The translations under genes were made by a program, and so were the position numbers. This document shows, in pieces, positions 10,801 through 19,098 of a DNA stretch of 64,000 nt (within the stretch, counting starts at the first letter, position 1; each line of letters starts with the position of its first letter). The notes under the pieces are model-generated. The model had not been told where the DNA came from, searched no databases, and was given only the letters and a program-made list of their open reading frames with translations. Origin of the DNA: Mesostigma viride. Lineage: Eukaryota; Streptophyta; Mesostigmatophyceae; Mesostigmatales; Mesostigmataceae. The DNA lies in assembly GCA_009746045.1 (NCBI GenBank), contig RPFO01001461.1:91001-155000 (forward strand). The letters are read 5' to 3'.

Positions 10801-11443
10801 GCAGGATCTCTAGGGTCTTGTACTTGGTATATCTGTCCACTGCCACCAGCAGCTTCAAACCCCTGATTCTCTGAATATCTACCTGCACATGGCCTGGCTG
10901 CAAAATAGGAGTCCTGGCATGAGACTGCTTGGGCTTTCTAGCAACTAGCCTGCACTTGCAAGCTTGAGCAACCTGTTGGCAGATGGAGTACAACTCACTT
11001 CCTCCCAGCCGTCTAGCAACTTGCAAAGACTGAGCTGCATGGCCAAACATGGTATGCAACCTTGAGGCAATGTCATACAAGAGAGAAAACCTTTTATTGT
11101 CATTATTAGCACTCAAGGTATGTACAGATCCCTTATGTACAGGAGGCACCAGGGTCGTGCCTGTCAGACTGTCTCCAGCCCTATCCTCATCCTGACCATC
11201 CTGTGCCAGTCCTGCACGGTCAGAATGCTTCTGAGATCCACCTGGGTCCACATCACCAGGTCCTACCTCAGGCTCAGCACCGCCATGGCGGGCACGTTGG
11301 CGAGTAACCACTGCAGCTACAGCTGGCATACTCTCTGTGGTAACCAAGCTTGCCCCATCGTGTCCAATAGGCTCTTTCACTAGAGCATGGGGCTGCCCCT
11401 CACTGCTGTCACTAGCAGCTTCATTACACACCCCTGGGGGCAC
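7886..11443 (-). CDS. pol: Element B pol: integrase, retropepsin-like, RT, RNase H
   Basis: 1185 codons, open throughout. Approximate domains: integrase zinc finger (RLHTMFGH...CKC, 128-165), integrase core with D189 (QVDI), D237 (LQCDIQFE) and E near 270 (GVVERAIQE), a linker, a retropepsin-like segment (EIDT near 518, VILGQNFL near 583), reverse transcriptase (LLDFKRAF near 786, LEGLRSSPIIWR, LHGDDL near 880), and RNase H (FVDSSMD near 1025, SSDVAECRA, LTDSMG, NPADALTK near 1151). The order and the HGDD box match element A, so both are family features. Gag lies upstream in the same frame. The product would copy and integrate the element; the host role is none known. Confidence 0.93.
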   Translation of the reverse strand: MPPGVCNEAASDSSEGQPHALVKEPIGHDGASLVTTESMPAVAAVVTRQRARHGGAEPEVGPGDVDPGGSQKHSDRAGLAQDGQDEDRAGDSLTGTTLVPPVHKGSVHTLSANNDNKRFSLLYDIASRLHTMFGHAAQSLQVARRLGGSELYSICQQVAQACKCRLVARKPKQSHARTPILQPGHVQVDIQRIRGLKLLVAVDRYTKYKTLEILPDMEKPTLIAALKLTRSRYPGLELLQCDIQFECCENLPEFPELLITPRESHGQQGVVERAIQEIKTVLLVERIPRTSSAIVTSAWLRSVEDRLNLRTPMFFGDIAINPLMLHTRMLPADAEQAWKEKLEAKFLKLRQKDKGWSVLEPNVGQQVVVWKEPSFPGKRGSWHDGVVTRVEAAGHKCWVAIDGSQAVHRLSWSKIRPRGGNQGDLFQVPAGVQGGGDVELPDQGATAVSSPQGDPGPAPGVPSHTVVGQAGGQAAPPERPDTRPRGVRLSDIVQALQRAKKEPKVSKLVQLDEPEVAAMEIDTNAQVSVMGPQHTGELLVGEPSCPWVSDFSGRTHLRVLGEVTAPVMGVDVTFLVLEDYDGPVILGQNFLGNPGISIRATALRRDGWGMIPLENFRTTFPVRCRAKPVKGVKWDEGEVPPAASLVIPAVLHPSSIGITHRSLAAHSPLTYDQLVQEMSSPTLFEAWKLAFSKALEEWLQFECAAPTDRRPPASRKLALRFVLKRKVVDEVSVPHVRPVLNEYHGTGSLPGEELYTPGMLHDTWRILLCLYVGLLNRGAAMSSVLLDFKRAFLKSDPEVARRVWKQDEPYCVEVPAIWKLELHQQFLVILKGLEGLRSSPIIWRLTLQEALISECGLRVSSVDPCLLLAQWEGLPVYASLHGDDLHLLAPTTWLKKFIPVISGKFSLGKELWQEPNKPVVFCGMQATLFRRDGEWSIRLQAGGDYKQTIVKALPEKITQAAGPELRGMWAWFASICGPSLMVHSRMPDEVLEDEKPRVIARLVESTPDLILSGIDFAQPITLEIFVDSSMDARQVTKVRGRSAALFAFYQSRASLFSWYSRLQKRVCISSDVAECRAICEGIQSSLYIKELMLELASVTPWTLQMETLLLTDSMGMVQFVHKQLARSRDLDYLLLKELASLVDLKHIPGEENPADALTKLPHKAPAQYNVLRKLMNADCQVGLSV

Positions 11444-11476
11444 CCTCCAGGGTTCAGGGATGTGTGCAGGCTCAAG

Positions 11477-12664
11477 TCAATGATCAGCAGCCTTGCCCTT
11501 GCCCTTGTCCTGGGATGGACCAGCCTTGTCCTTGCTGCCACCCTGAGCTGGCTTGCTCTGACCTTCCTGCCTCAGGTACGAGGGACACTCATTCCTGAAG
11601 TGACCCTTCCCCTGGCAGAAATAACATTCCACCTGACTGATGTCCCGTGAGGTCCCACTGCTGGGCCCAGCCTTGGGAGGACCACCCACCCTCTTGAAGT
11701 CAAACTGGGACTGTGGATGTCCCGACTTCGGCGGGGTCCCCCGTCCAGCCCTTCTGTCACGCCCCCTCCTGGACCTTCCTCGACCCCTTGAAGAGGTCTC
11801 AGGCCCTCTCGAGGGCGCTGGGCCCCCGTGGCCCGATCCCCTCATGGACTTAACCGTGGGTTCAGTGGCCTCCTCATCACCCTGACGAGGGCGCTTACCA
11901 CCCACGTACTTGCCGCTGAAACACTCATACAACTGGTCCGTCATGGCTGCCCAGCCATGGACCTGTCGCATGTGGATGGTCACATTATCCATGGTGACCG
12001 GATCCAGCTGCAGCGACTTGAGAAAGTCGCCCATGGCCATCCGATCTGCGACGAAGAAGCCCTTGGCCATGGCGTCCTCCCTCAGCTTGACGAAGTCTTC
12101 AAAGGCGTGGACCACTAGCTGCCCCTTGATGGGCTTGTAGTCCAGGTATTCTTGCTTCAGGTGGGACCCATCTATGGTCCTCTTGTCACTCAGGAACGAC
12201 CTGAGTCGCGTCATAAACGCCGTCCAGGTGTCCCCCGCCGCGTGTCGCTCCCGAACAAACTTGAACAGCCGCCTCGCCGACTGCCGTATGTAGGCACTAG
12301 ACGCCAGGATGCGAAGCTTGTCACCGTTGTATATCTCCGTGTACAAGTTCATGTCCTCTAACATCCTCTCAGCATCCCGGGGCTGCCAATTGTCCTTGAT
12401 GGACTGAAACTGGCCTAGCACCGCGTACCCCTCAGCAACGGTTGGTCGCTTAGGCGCCGCTTGATCTGCGGCTGGCGCGTGCTGCCCGCCCTGCGATCCT
12501 TGGCTCTGATTATCTGGCACCTCAGCCTGGTCTCCCAGCGCCTGGCCGTCCCCGCGTCCATCGCGTCCACCGCGTCCATCGCGTCCATCTCGTCCATCCA
12601 GCCCAGCGCCGCGCCGCGCGAAGCCCATAAAGCCCGCTTGTTGGTTGATAGCTCCATCCTCCAT
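11477..12664 (-). CDS. gag: Element B gag (CCHC zinc knuckle)
   Basis: 395 codons, open. The N-terminus has a short Gly/Arg/Asp repeat (GRDGRDGRG type) whose length differs between B, C and D, consistent with slippage. A helical capsid-like middle follows, then an arginine/glycine-rich basic tract and one zinc knuckle near residue 345, CYFCQGKGHFRNEC (CX2CX4HX4C). It ends at a UGA followed by CUU, in the same frame as pol. The initiating Met sits in a short spacer downstream of the leader region. Assignment is firm from the knuckle and from its place before pol. Confidence 0.9.
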   Translation of the reverse strand: MEDGAINQQAGFMGFARRGAGLDGRDGRDGRGGRDGRGDGQALGDQAEVPDNQSQGSQGGQHAPAADQAAPKRPTVAEGYAVLGQFQSIKDNWQPRDAERMLEDMNLYTEIYNGDKLRILASSAYIRQSARRLFKFVRERHAAGDTWTAFMTRLRSFLSDKRTIDGSHLKQEYLDYKPIKGQLVVHAFEDFVKLREDAMAKGFFVADRMAMGDFLKSLQLDPVTMDNVTIHMRQVHGWAAMTDQLYECFSGKYVGGKRPRQGDEEATEPTVKSMRGSGHGGPAPSRGPETSSRGRGRSRRGRDRRAGRGTPPKSGHPQSQFDFKRVGGPPKAGPSSGTSRDISQVECYFCQGKGHFRNECPSYLRQEGQSKPAQGGSKDKAGPSQDKGKGKAADH

Positions 12665-12749
12665 GATGGCCTCTGTTCAGATCTGCTACAGCCAGCCAAG
12701 TGGCCAAGCAGCAATTAAAGCAATATAAGCTACTGAACAAGAAAGGAAA

Positions 12750-13690
12750 GTGCCAAGTGTTACCACTCAGGCAAGACCACCACGGCTGGCCCCAGGCGCG
12801 TCCTGGTTCTCCTTGTCGCTGTCGTCGTCGCTGTCGCTCACCACAATCAGCTCTGGTACCCTGCTACCTGCTGCGCCGTCGTCGACCCGCTGTCGGCCCG
12901 CGATGACTGAATCGTCACCGTTGGTAAAGTAGACAGGTGACAACCCGTCGTTGGCACCCGCGGATTGTACTTGGCACCTCGTGGTCGCCAAGTGTCTCGT
13001 CGCCTAGCCCAGCGACACCCCCTGCTCCTCCTCAAGGTCACTATCGTACCCAAGAGGTGCAAACTCTCCCAACGCGTCACACGAACGCGAAGGGGCGGGG
13101 GCAGTTCCTGAAAAGGAACTCTTACTCGCTCTGGAAACCTGCCGACTCTTGTCGCGCGCTGTCCTCCGGTGATGGCTTCCGCTGTCGCCCCGACCTCTGC
13201 AAGCCGCCTGTATGCTCCGCTCCGCGTCGTTCACGCCTAACTGGCCCCGCTGCAACACCCTCGTCGCCGATGCCGCCTGCGAAAGCACGTGGTACTCCCG
13301 CGCCCGCTACTGTCGGTACAAACTCGTGTCGCCCTGCGCCAGCTGCTCCGCAACCTCGCCTCGCCTTGCCGCCAACTCCGTCCGCACTCGCTCTGCTACT
13401 GCAGTAATCACCGTCTGGATGCCGACCAACCCGTGAAGCTCCTGCTCAAGGTCGTCGATGCTCCGGTGCTCCGGAATGACGATGGTTTGTACGTGTCGCA
13501 GAATTCGCTCCCAATCTTCGACCTGGTCGTCGACGAATTGCACGAAGCTGCGATTACAGGCGGACGATCTGCAAGCAATAAAGATAGATCCCGAACGACA
13601 CGACGTAATTCAGGAGAAATCGAACCCCCAGCAGACTGCCGAAACCGGAAATCCTGCTGCCGTTGTTCCTCCTGCACCATTCACCACCAG
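12750..13690 (-). pseudogene. Element B leader coding-like region upstream of gag
   Basis: Between the 5' LTR and gag, all three copies (B, C, D) keep about 0.9 kb of protein-like sequence: a charged helical N-terminal part (ELRRVVRDLSLLLADRP is typical) and an acidic C-terminal tail rich in Asp/Ser/Glu (SDSDDDSDKENQD). It matches no standard retrotransposon domain I know. In this copy it looks broken, with several breaks. It could be an accessory protein or an N-terminal extension of Gag. Confidence 0.5.
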
Positions 13691-13771
13691 ACGAGCTCCT
13701 CGTCGTCAACGCTGCACACCGCAACCGGCAACGACCCTCCTGGCCGTTCCGCTGAGACTGGTTGTAATTTG

Positions 13772-14467
13772 AGTTAACGTTCTTATCACACGCAATGTGA
13801 AGGATATGGTTGCAATGCAGCAATGTGTGAATATGGTTGGAAACGGAGCTTTGTTAAAATCGGATAATGTTTACAGCGCTCACACACTTGAGGCTTGTAC
13901 ACGCGCTTGCCAAGTCAAGGCACAACACGTGAGGCGGGCTCGCAAGAGATGCCCATTTGGCACTGGCCTATTGTTTATATACTTGTGCACTGTGCTTGCT
14001 AGTCCTGAGCAGCCTAGGAGGCCTGCTCAGTAATAACACCCCCGGTACAGTATTCACTACCTGTACAGCGCCCACTCCTATACAGTAGGTCTGCCATACA
14101 GGCACAGTGACCACAGAGCACAGTCCACAGTGACTATTGCATCTGCACCTAGAAGTCCAGGACTAAGCCTGCGGTTCCAACAGACCACAGGTTAAGGTTC
14201 CTATTTCCTGCGTACGACGTATCAATCCAATACCGTCGTAGGTACAGCACCTAATTCCTGTCAGCCCAGGAATTACTGTCGACCCCATATGTCGTCGGCA
14301 AATATTCACGTCCGATTTAGAAGAACAGCCGGCTCGCGCTCGCGCGCGACCGGGAAGTCGGAACGCCATAACTTTCTTGATACTTGTCGGAATGAACTCG
14401 TTCCGGTGCCGCTGGAATCGCAGAGATATGCCGAATCAGGATCACGCCAATGCGCTTGGCGTTAACT
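13772..14467 (-). repeat. Element B 5' LTR
   Basis: 696 bp bounded by AGTTAAC and GTTAACT, alignable along its length with the LTRs of C and D. It includes the TATATAAAC promoter-like box seen in all copies (minus strand). Confidence 0.93.
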
Positions 14468-15239
14468 CAAGGATCTGATATCTTTTTTTTCTCTTGCATA
14501 TTGTGTCGCGGTTTGCTTGGATTCTTGCAGGCACCACGAGAATGAAATGGGAGCCGTCAGCATGATGCCCTAGCAAGCGATCAGCTTTGTTAACCAGCTG
14601 TCATCGTATTTGATGAAAGGCAATGACGGATGTGTCATAATGCCATAACAGTGTTGTATACTGTAGATGATTCATTAAATGATGGTTACAATTTCAGAAC
14701 CGCCGCTGAATGGCTATAGTATGAATCAATGGGTTCTTCATACTTTGCGCTCGCCACGACCGCTGGCTTGATGCAGTTCTCTTCGCTGGCATATATCTCC
14801 CGCCAGCTCGGCCGCATATAGCCAACAGGTCCAGCAGCCGTGCCTTCCCCGCCACCTCCGCCTTTGGTAAACTCACCGCGTCCGCAGTTGTTCATACTTA
14901 TTCTGCTTCCCATGTATTGCATCAGCACCTTCTTGCTCCTGGCCTGTCGCAACGCCCCCTACGCGGCGACTGTGCCAGGTGCAGTGCCTCTTGACCCTCG
15001 CAAGGGCCTCCTCCCTCCCCTTAGAGCACGCCCCTCTAGGGTTAGGAGGAGGGTCTTGCCCCCCCCACACAGCGAATTAAGCCAACGCACTACCTTGCAT
15101 TGCAGTGTGTACTCGCGGTGGCGGCGCGTGGCACGCTGTCGCCGGCGTGCAGATCGCACCCTGCCCCACGCGGTGTACGCTGGCCTAAGTGGGTATGGCA
15201 CCGGGAAAAGGGAGCGGTCCCGCTGGGATTCTATTTCCC
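14468..15239. other. Unassigned segment between B and LINE-1
   Basis: About 770 bp. A minus-strand frame at 14686-14952 (88 codons) looks protein-like in its C-terminal half but matches nothing I know and could be chance. The segment from about 14,950 is GC-rich and may be LINE 3' region. No clear LINE tail was found. Confidence 0.4.
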
Positions 15240-15601
15240 TACTTGTTGAGCCTTGCGGAGCGATCACGAAACGGGACCTCCGTCCCGTCTAGCAGCCGTG
15301 GTAGCGGCGGGCTACTGGAAGCCCAAATCACCATAGCCTCAGTTTTGACACTAATCTCCAACCCCACCGCCCGCGCCTCCACTGAGCCCAGACAGTCCAG
15401 CCAGGTCTGAATGTGCTCGGGGCGCGCGATGAGGGTGGTGTCGTCCGCATAAATCAGGTCGGCCAGGCGGTAGCCAGTGCTAACCCCACCATGCTCGCGC
15501 TCGTTAAGGATGTCCAAGCCAGGCTCGAACCCCTTAAGAGCAGTAAAGCGCGCACGTGCCCGGCGCATGACGTGATCCACGACAATAATGAACAGATATG
15601 G
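15240..15601 (-). pseudogene. LINE-1 reverse transcriptase core (YADD box)
   Basis: The minus-strand frame reads PYLFIIVVDHVMRRARA, then LADLIYADDTTLIA, the catalytic box C of non-LTR reverse transcriptases, then VGLEISVKTEAMVI (the GL.IN..KT region) and LLDGTEVPFRDR. The last motif recurs at the start of LINE-3 (26.2 kb), linking the two. The polymerase would prime cDNA synthesis at nicked target DNA. The fragment is joined at its N-terminal side to the SINE-like insertion at 15602. Confidence 0.85.
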
Positions 15602-16309
15602 ACACGTTTCGAGACTGAACAAGTCTCGAGTGGACACGTGTGTAGTACTCCTACACACACAGATCTCGAATGATTTATCTAGTACCAAATCCGAAAGGCT
15701 TGCATCACTCCCCGGAAAGGAGAACTTTTGCGGATGACTGTAGGTGTAAATTGGCGATGCCTTAGGATCCGGAGACGTCCGTCCTATAGTCAGCAAAAGT
15801 TGGTGCGAGAGGTCCCCAGTTCGATTCCAGTCGGATTCATTTGCAGATCGTGTTTTCCGCGGACCGGCACTGAACGCAAATGGTTTTCACCTTTGCAGCG
15901 TGCCAAATCAGAATATACGCTTGGCTGATCTCGATAGTACCGGCTACGCCCCCTTCTCAAGAAGGCTCCAGCCGTGTTCAGCCCGTCTCACGTTTCGAGA
16001 CTGAACAAGTCTCGAGTGGACACGTGTGTAGTACTCCTACACACACAGATCTCGAATGATTTATCTAGTACCAAATCCGAAAGGCTTGCATCACTCCCCG
16101 GAAAGGAGAACTTTTGCGGATGACTGTATAGGTGTAAATTGGCAATGCCTTAGGATCCGGAGACGTCCGTCCTATATGTAGTCAGCAAAAGTTGGTGCGA
16201 GAGGTCCCCAGTTCGATTCCGGTCGGATCGTTCATCTGCAGATCGCGTTTTCCGCGGACCGGCACTGAACGCAAATGGGTTTCACCTTTGCGGCGTGCCA
16301 AATCATGGA
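15602..16309 (+). mobile_element. Tandem SINE-like pair with a tRNA-Pro-like 3' half, inserted in LINE-1
   Basis: Two direct copies (about 15603-15910 and 15989-16305) with only small differences, separated by 78 bp. AGATATGG occurs at 15594-15601 and 16310-16317 and is the target duplication; the LINE motif GCVLSPYL is cut there. Each copy starts with two hairpins (CGAGACT/AGTCTCG and TGTGTAG/CTACACA). Each has a longer inverted repeat (AACTTTTGC/GCAAAAGTT) and then TTGGTGCGAGAGGTCCC plus AGTTCGATTCC. These last parts closely resemble the anticodon-to-T-arm half of a eukaryotic proline tRNA (anticodon UGG) and contain a B box. I see no convincing A box. Confidence 0.72.
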
Positions 16310-17017
16310 AGATATGGGGACAGGACACAACCTTGCCACACCCCGTGGTGAAGGGGGAATGGTGGGGTGGTGCCTTCCGCAGTCCGCACTACTGCCTGTG
16401 AGCCCTCATACAGTCGACGAACGGCAGCAATAAACGCTGGTGGTACCCGATCCAGAGCTAGGATGGCCCAAAGAGTTGAGCCTCCCAGAGGACCGTGTCA
16501 AAGGCCTTGATATAGTCAACAAAAATGAAGACTTAGATAGCGGCCATGCAACTGTCAGGGCAAAGGCGATGCACCAGTCCTCCATCAACCGGCGCGCGAC
16601 AAACACAGCCATGACAGTGTTACGGCCACGACGGAAACCCATCTGAGACTCACCCAGGTGCATGTGGGTCCAGCGCGGCGCGGAGCCGGTGCAGCATCAT
16701 GCGCATGAAGACCTTCAGCGCGGCGCTCTGGAGGCAGACACCCCGATAGTTACCGGGGTCAGCAGCAGAGCCCTTCTTGTACATGCAGCATGACTCGGAT
16801 GGCCGTCTGCCACTCAGCAGGCGGAGGCTCATCAGAGAGCAGGACACGGTTGGCAGAACGCCAGCAGAAGCTCCCTCACCGCAAGGTCAGGGGTCTTCAG
16901 CAACTCAGCCGAAAGGTGGTCGGCACCTACCGCCGCGTCGTACTGTACCGCAGGCGAGCAAGGGCGCCATCCAATTCCTTCAAAGTGAAGGGGTGGACGG
17001 CGCCGTCGCCGTGGCAA
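16310..17017 (-). pseudogene. LINE-1 reverse transcriptase N-terminal part
   Basis: Minus-strand frames carry the early boxes of a non-LTR reverse transcriptase: FTLKELDGAL, VGADHLSAELLKTPDL, KKGSAADPGNYRGVCL (the box 1 region), ALKVFMRMMLHRLRAALD, QMGFRRGRNTVMAVFVARRLMEDW and, in another frame, VDYIKAFDTV (box A with the first catalytic Asp), ending at GCVLSPYL. The motifs fall in more than one frame, so there are at least two frameshifts. It is continuous with 15240-15601 once the SINE-like pair is ignored. Confidence 0.82.
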
Positions 17018-17022
17018 GGCAG

Positions 17023-17903
17023 AGTTAGGTTAAATAGTGACGGAACCTTTTGCCGCCTGAGGCAAATCGGTCCGTAACACTATTTTGCCCGGAATAACCA
17101 CTTCCGAGCACCCAAGTTAATTCGGCCGAATTAACTTGGGTGCTCGGAAGTGGTTATTCCGGGCAAAATAGTGTTACGGACCGATTTGCCTCAGGCGGCA
17201 AAAGGTTCCGTCACTATTTAACCTAACTAAAACCTGGCCTCGTGGAGGGGGACGAAGAGCCCGAGACATCCGCCTAGGCCGCTGAGCACGCACCACTAAA
17301 TGCGCCGGAGCTGCCTCAGTGAGGATTCGAACCCCTGACCTCCAAGGTGCACAGGTTTTAGTTAGGTTAAATAGTGACGGAACCTTTTGCCGCCTGAGGC
17401 AAATCGGTCCGTAACACTATTTTGCCCGGAATAACCACTTCCGAGCACCCAAGTTAATTCGGCCGAATTAACTTGGGTGCTCGGAAGTGGTTATTCCGGG
17501 CAAAATAGTGTTACGGACCGATTTGCCTCAGGCGGCAAAAGGTTCCGTCACTATTTAACGTAACTAAAACCTGTGCACCTTGGAGGTCAGGGGTTCGAAT
17601 CCTCACTGAGGCAGCTCCGGCGCATTTAGTGGTGCGTGCTCAGCGGCCTAGGCGGATGTCTCGGGCTCTTCGTCCCCCCTCCACGAGGCCAGGTTTTAGT
17701 TACGTTAAATAGTGCCGGAACCTTTTGCCGCCTGAGGCAAATCGGGCCGGAACACTATTTTGCCCGGAATAACCACTTCCGAGCACCCAAGTTAATTCGG
17801 CCGAATTAACTTGGGTGCTCGGAAGTGGTTATTCCGGGCAAAATAGTGTTCCGGCCCGATTTGCCTCAGGCGGCAAAAGGTTCCGGCACTATTTAACGTA
17901 ACT
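17023..17903. mobile_element. Triple-palindrome foldback element
   Basis: Three 206-bp, essentially perfect palindromes at 17023-17228, 17360-17565 and 17698-17903, each centred on TTCGGCCGAA and ending AGTTA..../....TAACT. They are separated by two spacers (17229-17359 and 17566-17697) that are inverted copies of each other, so the whole 881 bp is one large inverted repeat centred in the middle unit. GGCAG at 17018-17022 and 17904-17908 is the target duplication, showing that it entered LINE-1 as one unit. Each spacer carries a T-arm-like B box (GGTTCGAATCC). No protein is encoded. Confidence 0.9.
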
Positions 17904-19098
17904 GGCAGCCCTCCTGCAAGGCGGGGACTTGGTATAGTCCGCGGCCGAGGAGGGGGGCGCAGGCGGCGGCGGGGGTCCGGCAACACCGAGACGGGCGGCC
18001 GTCTTGGGGTGAAGCGGCGGGGGAGGGGCGCGGGCCCCACCTGTCAAGGAAACATTGTGGGCCAACCAGCGGTCAAGGCTGACCGGCGCCGTGCCGTCCC
18101 CCGTGTGCTCCACCGGGGTGCGCTGCCGCCGGCCGCCGAGCCGGTCGAGGTGGTACCACATGTCCTTGCCCTGGTTGCGAGCTTGGCAGGCCTTGGCATC
18201 TGCGATGCACTGGGCCGCCTCTGCGTCCTGAACATGTGCGTAGGCCTCCCCAAGAGGGCGGCCAGGAGCACCAGTTTCAGCAATGGGTCCCGGTTACGCT
18301 TGAGGCGGTGCCGAGCGGCCAAGACCTTGGGGTCCTGGCGGTAGAGCGCCGGGCCGGGGCGGCGGCGGGGCATGACCGGCAGGTGCCGGGCGGCCAGCAG
18401 CGGGGCGCGGGCCGCAAAGCCCGCAAAAATGGCGGCGTTGGGAGCACCCTGGTCCAGCTCGTCGACGTCCGCCCGGGCGTCCAGGGCCGACAGGTACTCC
18501 AGTCGGCACCGGTTCCGCTCCGACGCGCTCGGCGTCCGTCCAACGTCCTCAGGATCTCCCGGGACCGGGCGTAGAGCAGACCAGTCAGGACGGGCCACTG
18601 GGGCGCGGCGCTTGGATGCGTGGAACCGGAGCCGAATGGTCACACGCACCAGGCGGTGGTCAGAGCACACCGTGGGCGTGTCAAACACTCGGGGGTCCAG
18701 AACCGAGGTGCACCTGGGCTGCCGTACCACCACGTAGTCCAGACAGGCCTGACGGCCGTTATAGGGCCCCGAAAAGTGACCAATTAAGTCCTGTGAGGGA
18801 CGTTGGAAGTGGCAGTTGACAGCAACCATCCCGCTATCCCGCAAAAAGGCAGAAAACAGGGGTCCGAGTGTTGTCGTTGGCAGCCGTGTCAGCAGGCGCA
18901 GAGCGACTGCCAGCAGTGCCCACGGGGAGCGTGGCATTGGCGTCGAGCAGCATAACCAAAAAGTGGCGGGCCGGGGTGGCCCCCTCAAGCTATAGGCGAT
19001 GCAAGGCCTCGAAGAACTTCTGGCGCCTCCGACTCAGGTAGACCACTATGGGGTGCGTAGCCCACCCCCACCGTGAGGTGGTGTTTAGGCCGCCCCTC
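17904..19098 (-). pseudogene. LINE-1 endonuclease C-terminal part and linker
   Basis: The minus-strand frame (best at 18044-18988) reads VMLLDANATLP, the equivalent of the GDFNA motif, then CLDYVVVRQ and CSDHRLVRVTIRLRF, the SDHR motif with the catalytic histidine of apurinic/apyrimidinic-type LINE endonucleases. An arginine/alanine-rich linker to the RT follows. The N-terminal end breaks off at 19098, where the LTR-like pair is inserted. This domain would nick target DNA. Confidence 0.8.

Larger units (their letters stand above)
1..14467 (-). mobile_element. Copia-like LTR retrotransposon B (left end outside window)
   Basis: Minus-strand element reading 5' LTR (13772-14467), leader, gag, pol, then a 3' LTR cut off by the window start. 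Pol has Copia-type integrase, reverse transcriptase and RNase H. The LTRs end AGTTAAC/GTTAACT as in copies C and D, whose complete forms define the boundaries. Element A lies inside the 3' LTR. The base after the 5' LTR would start a CAAGG target duplication, but the partner lies off the window. Gag and pol look whole; the leader looks broken. Near identity with C and D implies a very young insertion. Confidence 0.93.

Noticed and set aside
17580-17620. Possible tRNA gene in the palindrome spacer
   Set aside because: Only a T-arm-like part is visible; no D-arm, anticodon arm or acceptor pairing can be completed.
17023-17903. CRISPR-like array of repeated palindromes
   Set aside because: Only three 206-bp units with inverted spacers and one enclosing target duplication, in eukaryotic DNA; a foldback transposon explains it.
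18236-18819. Several plus-strand frames of 67-121 codons, Arg/Ala rich
   Set aside because: Antisense shadows of the GC-rich LINE-1 endonuclease region.
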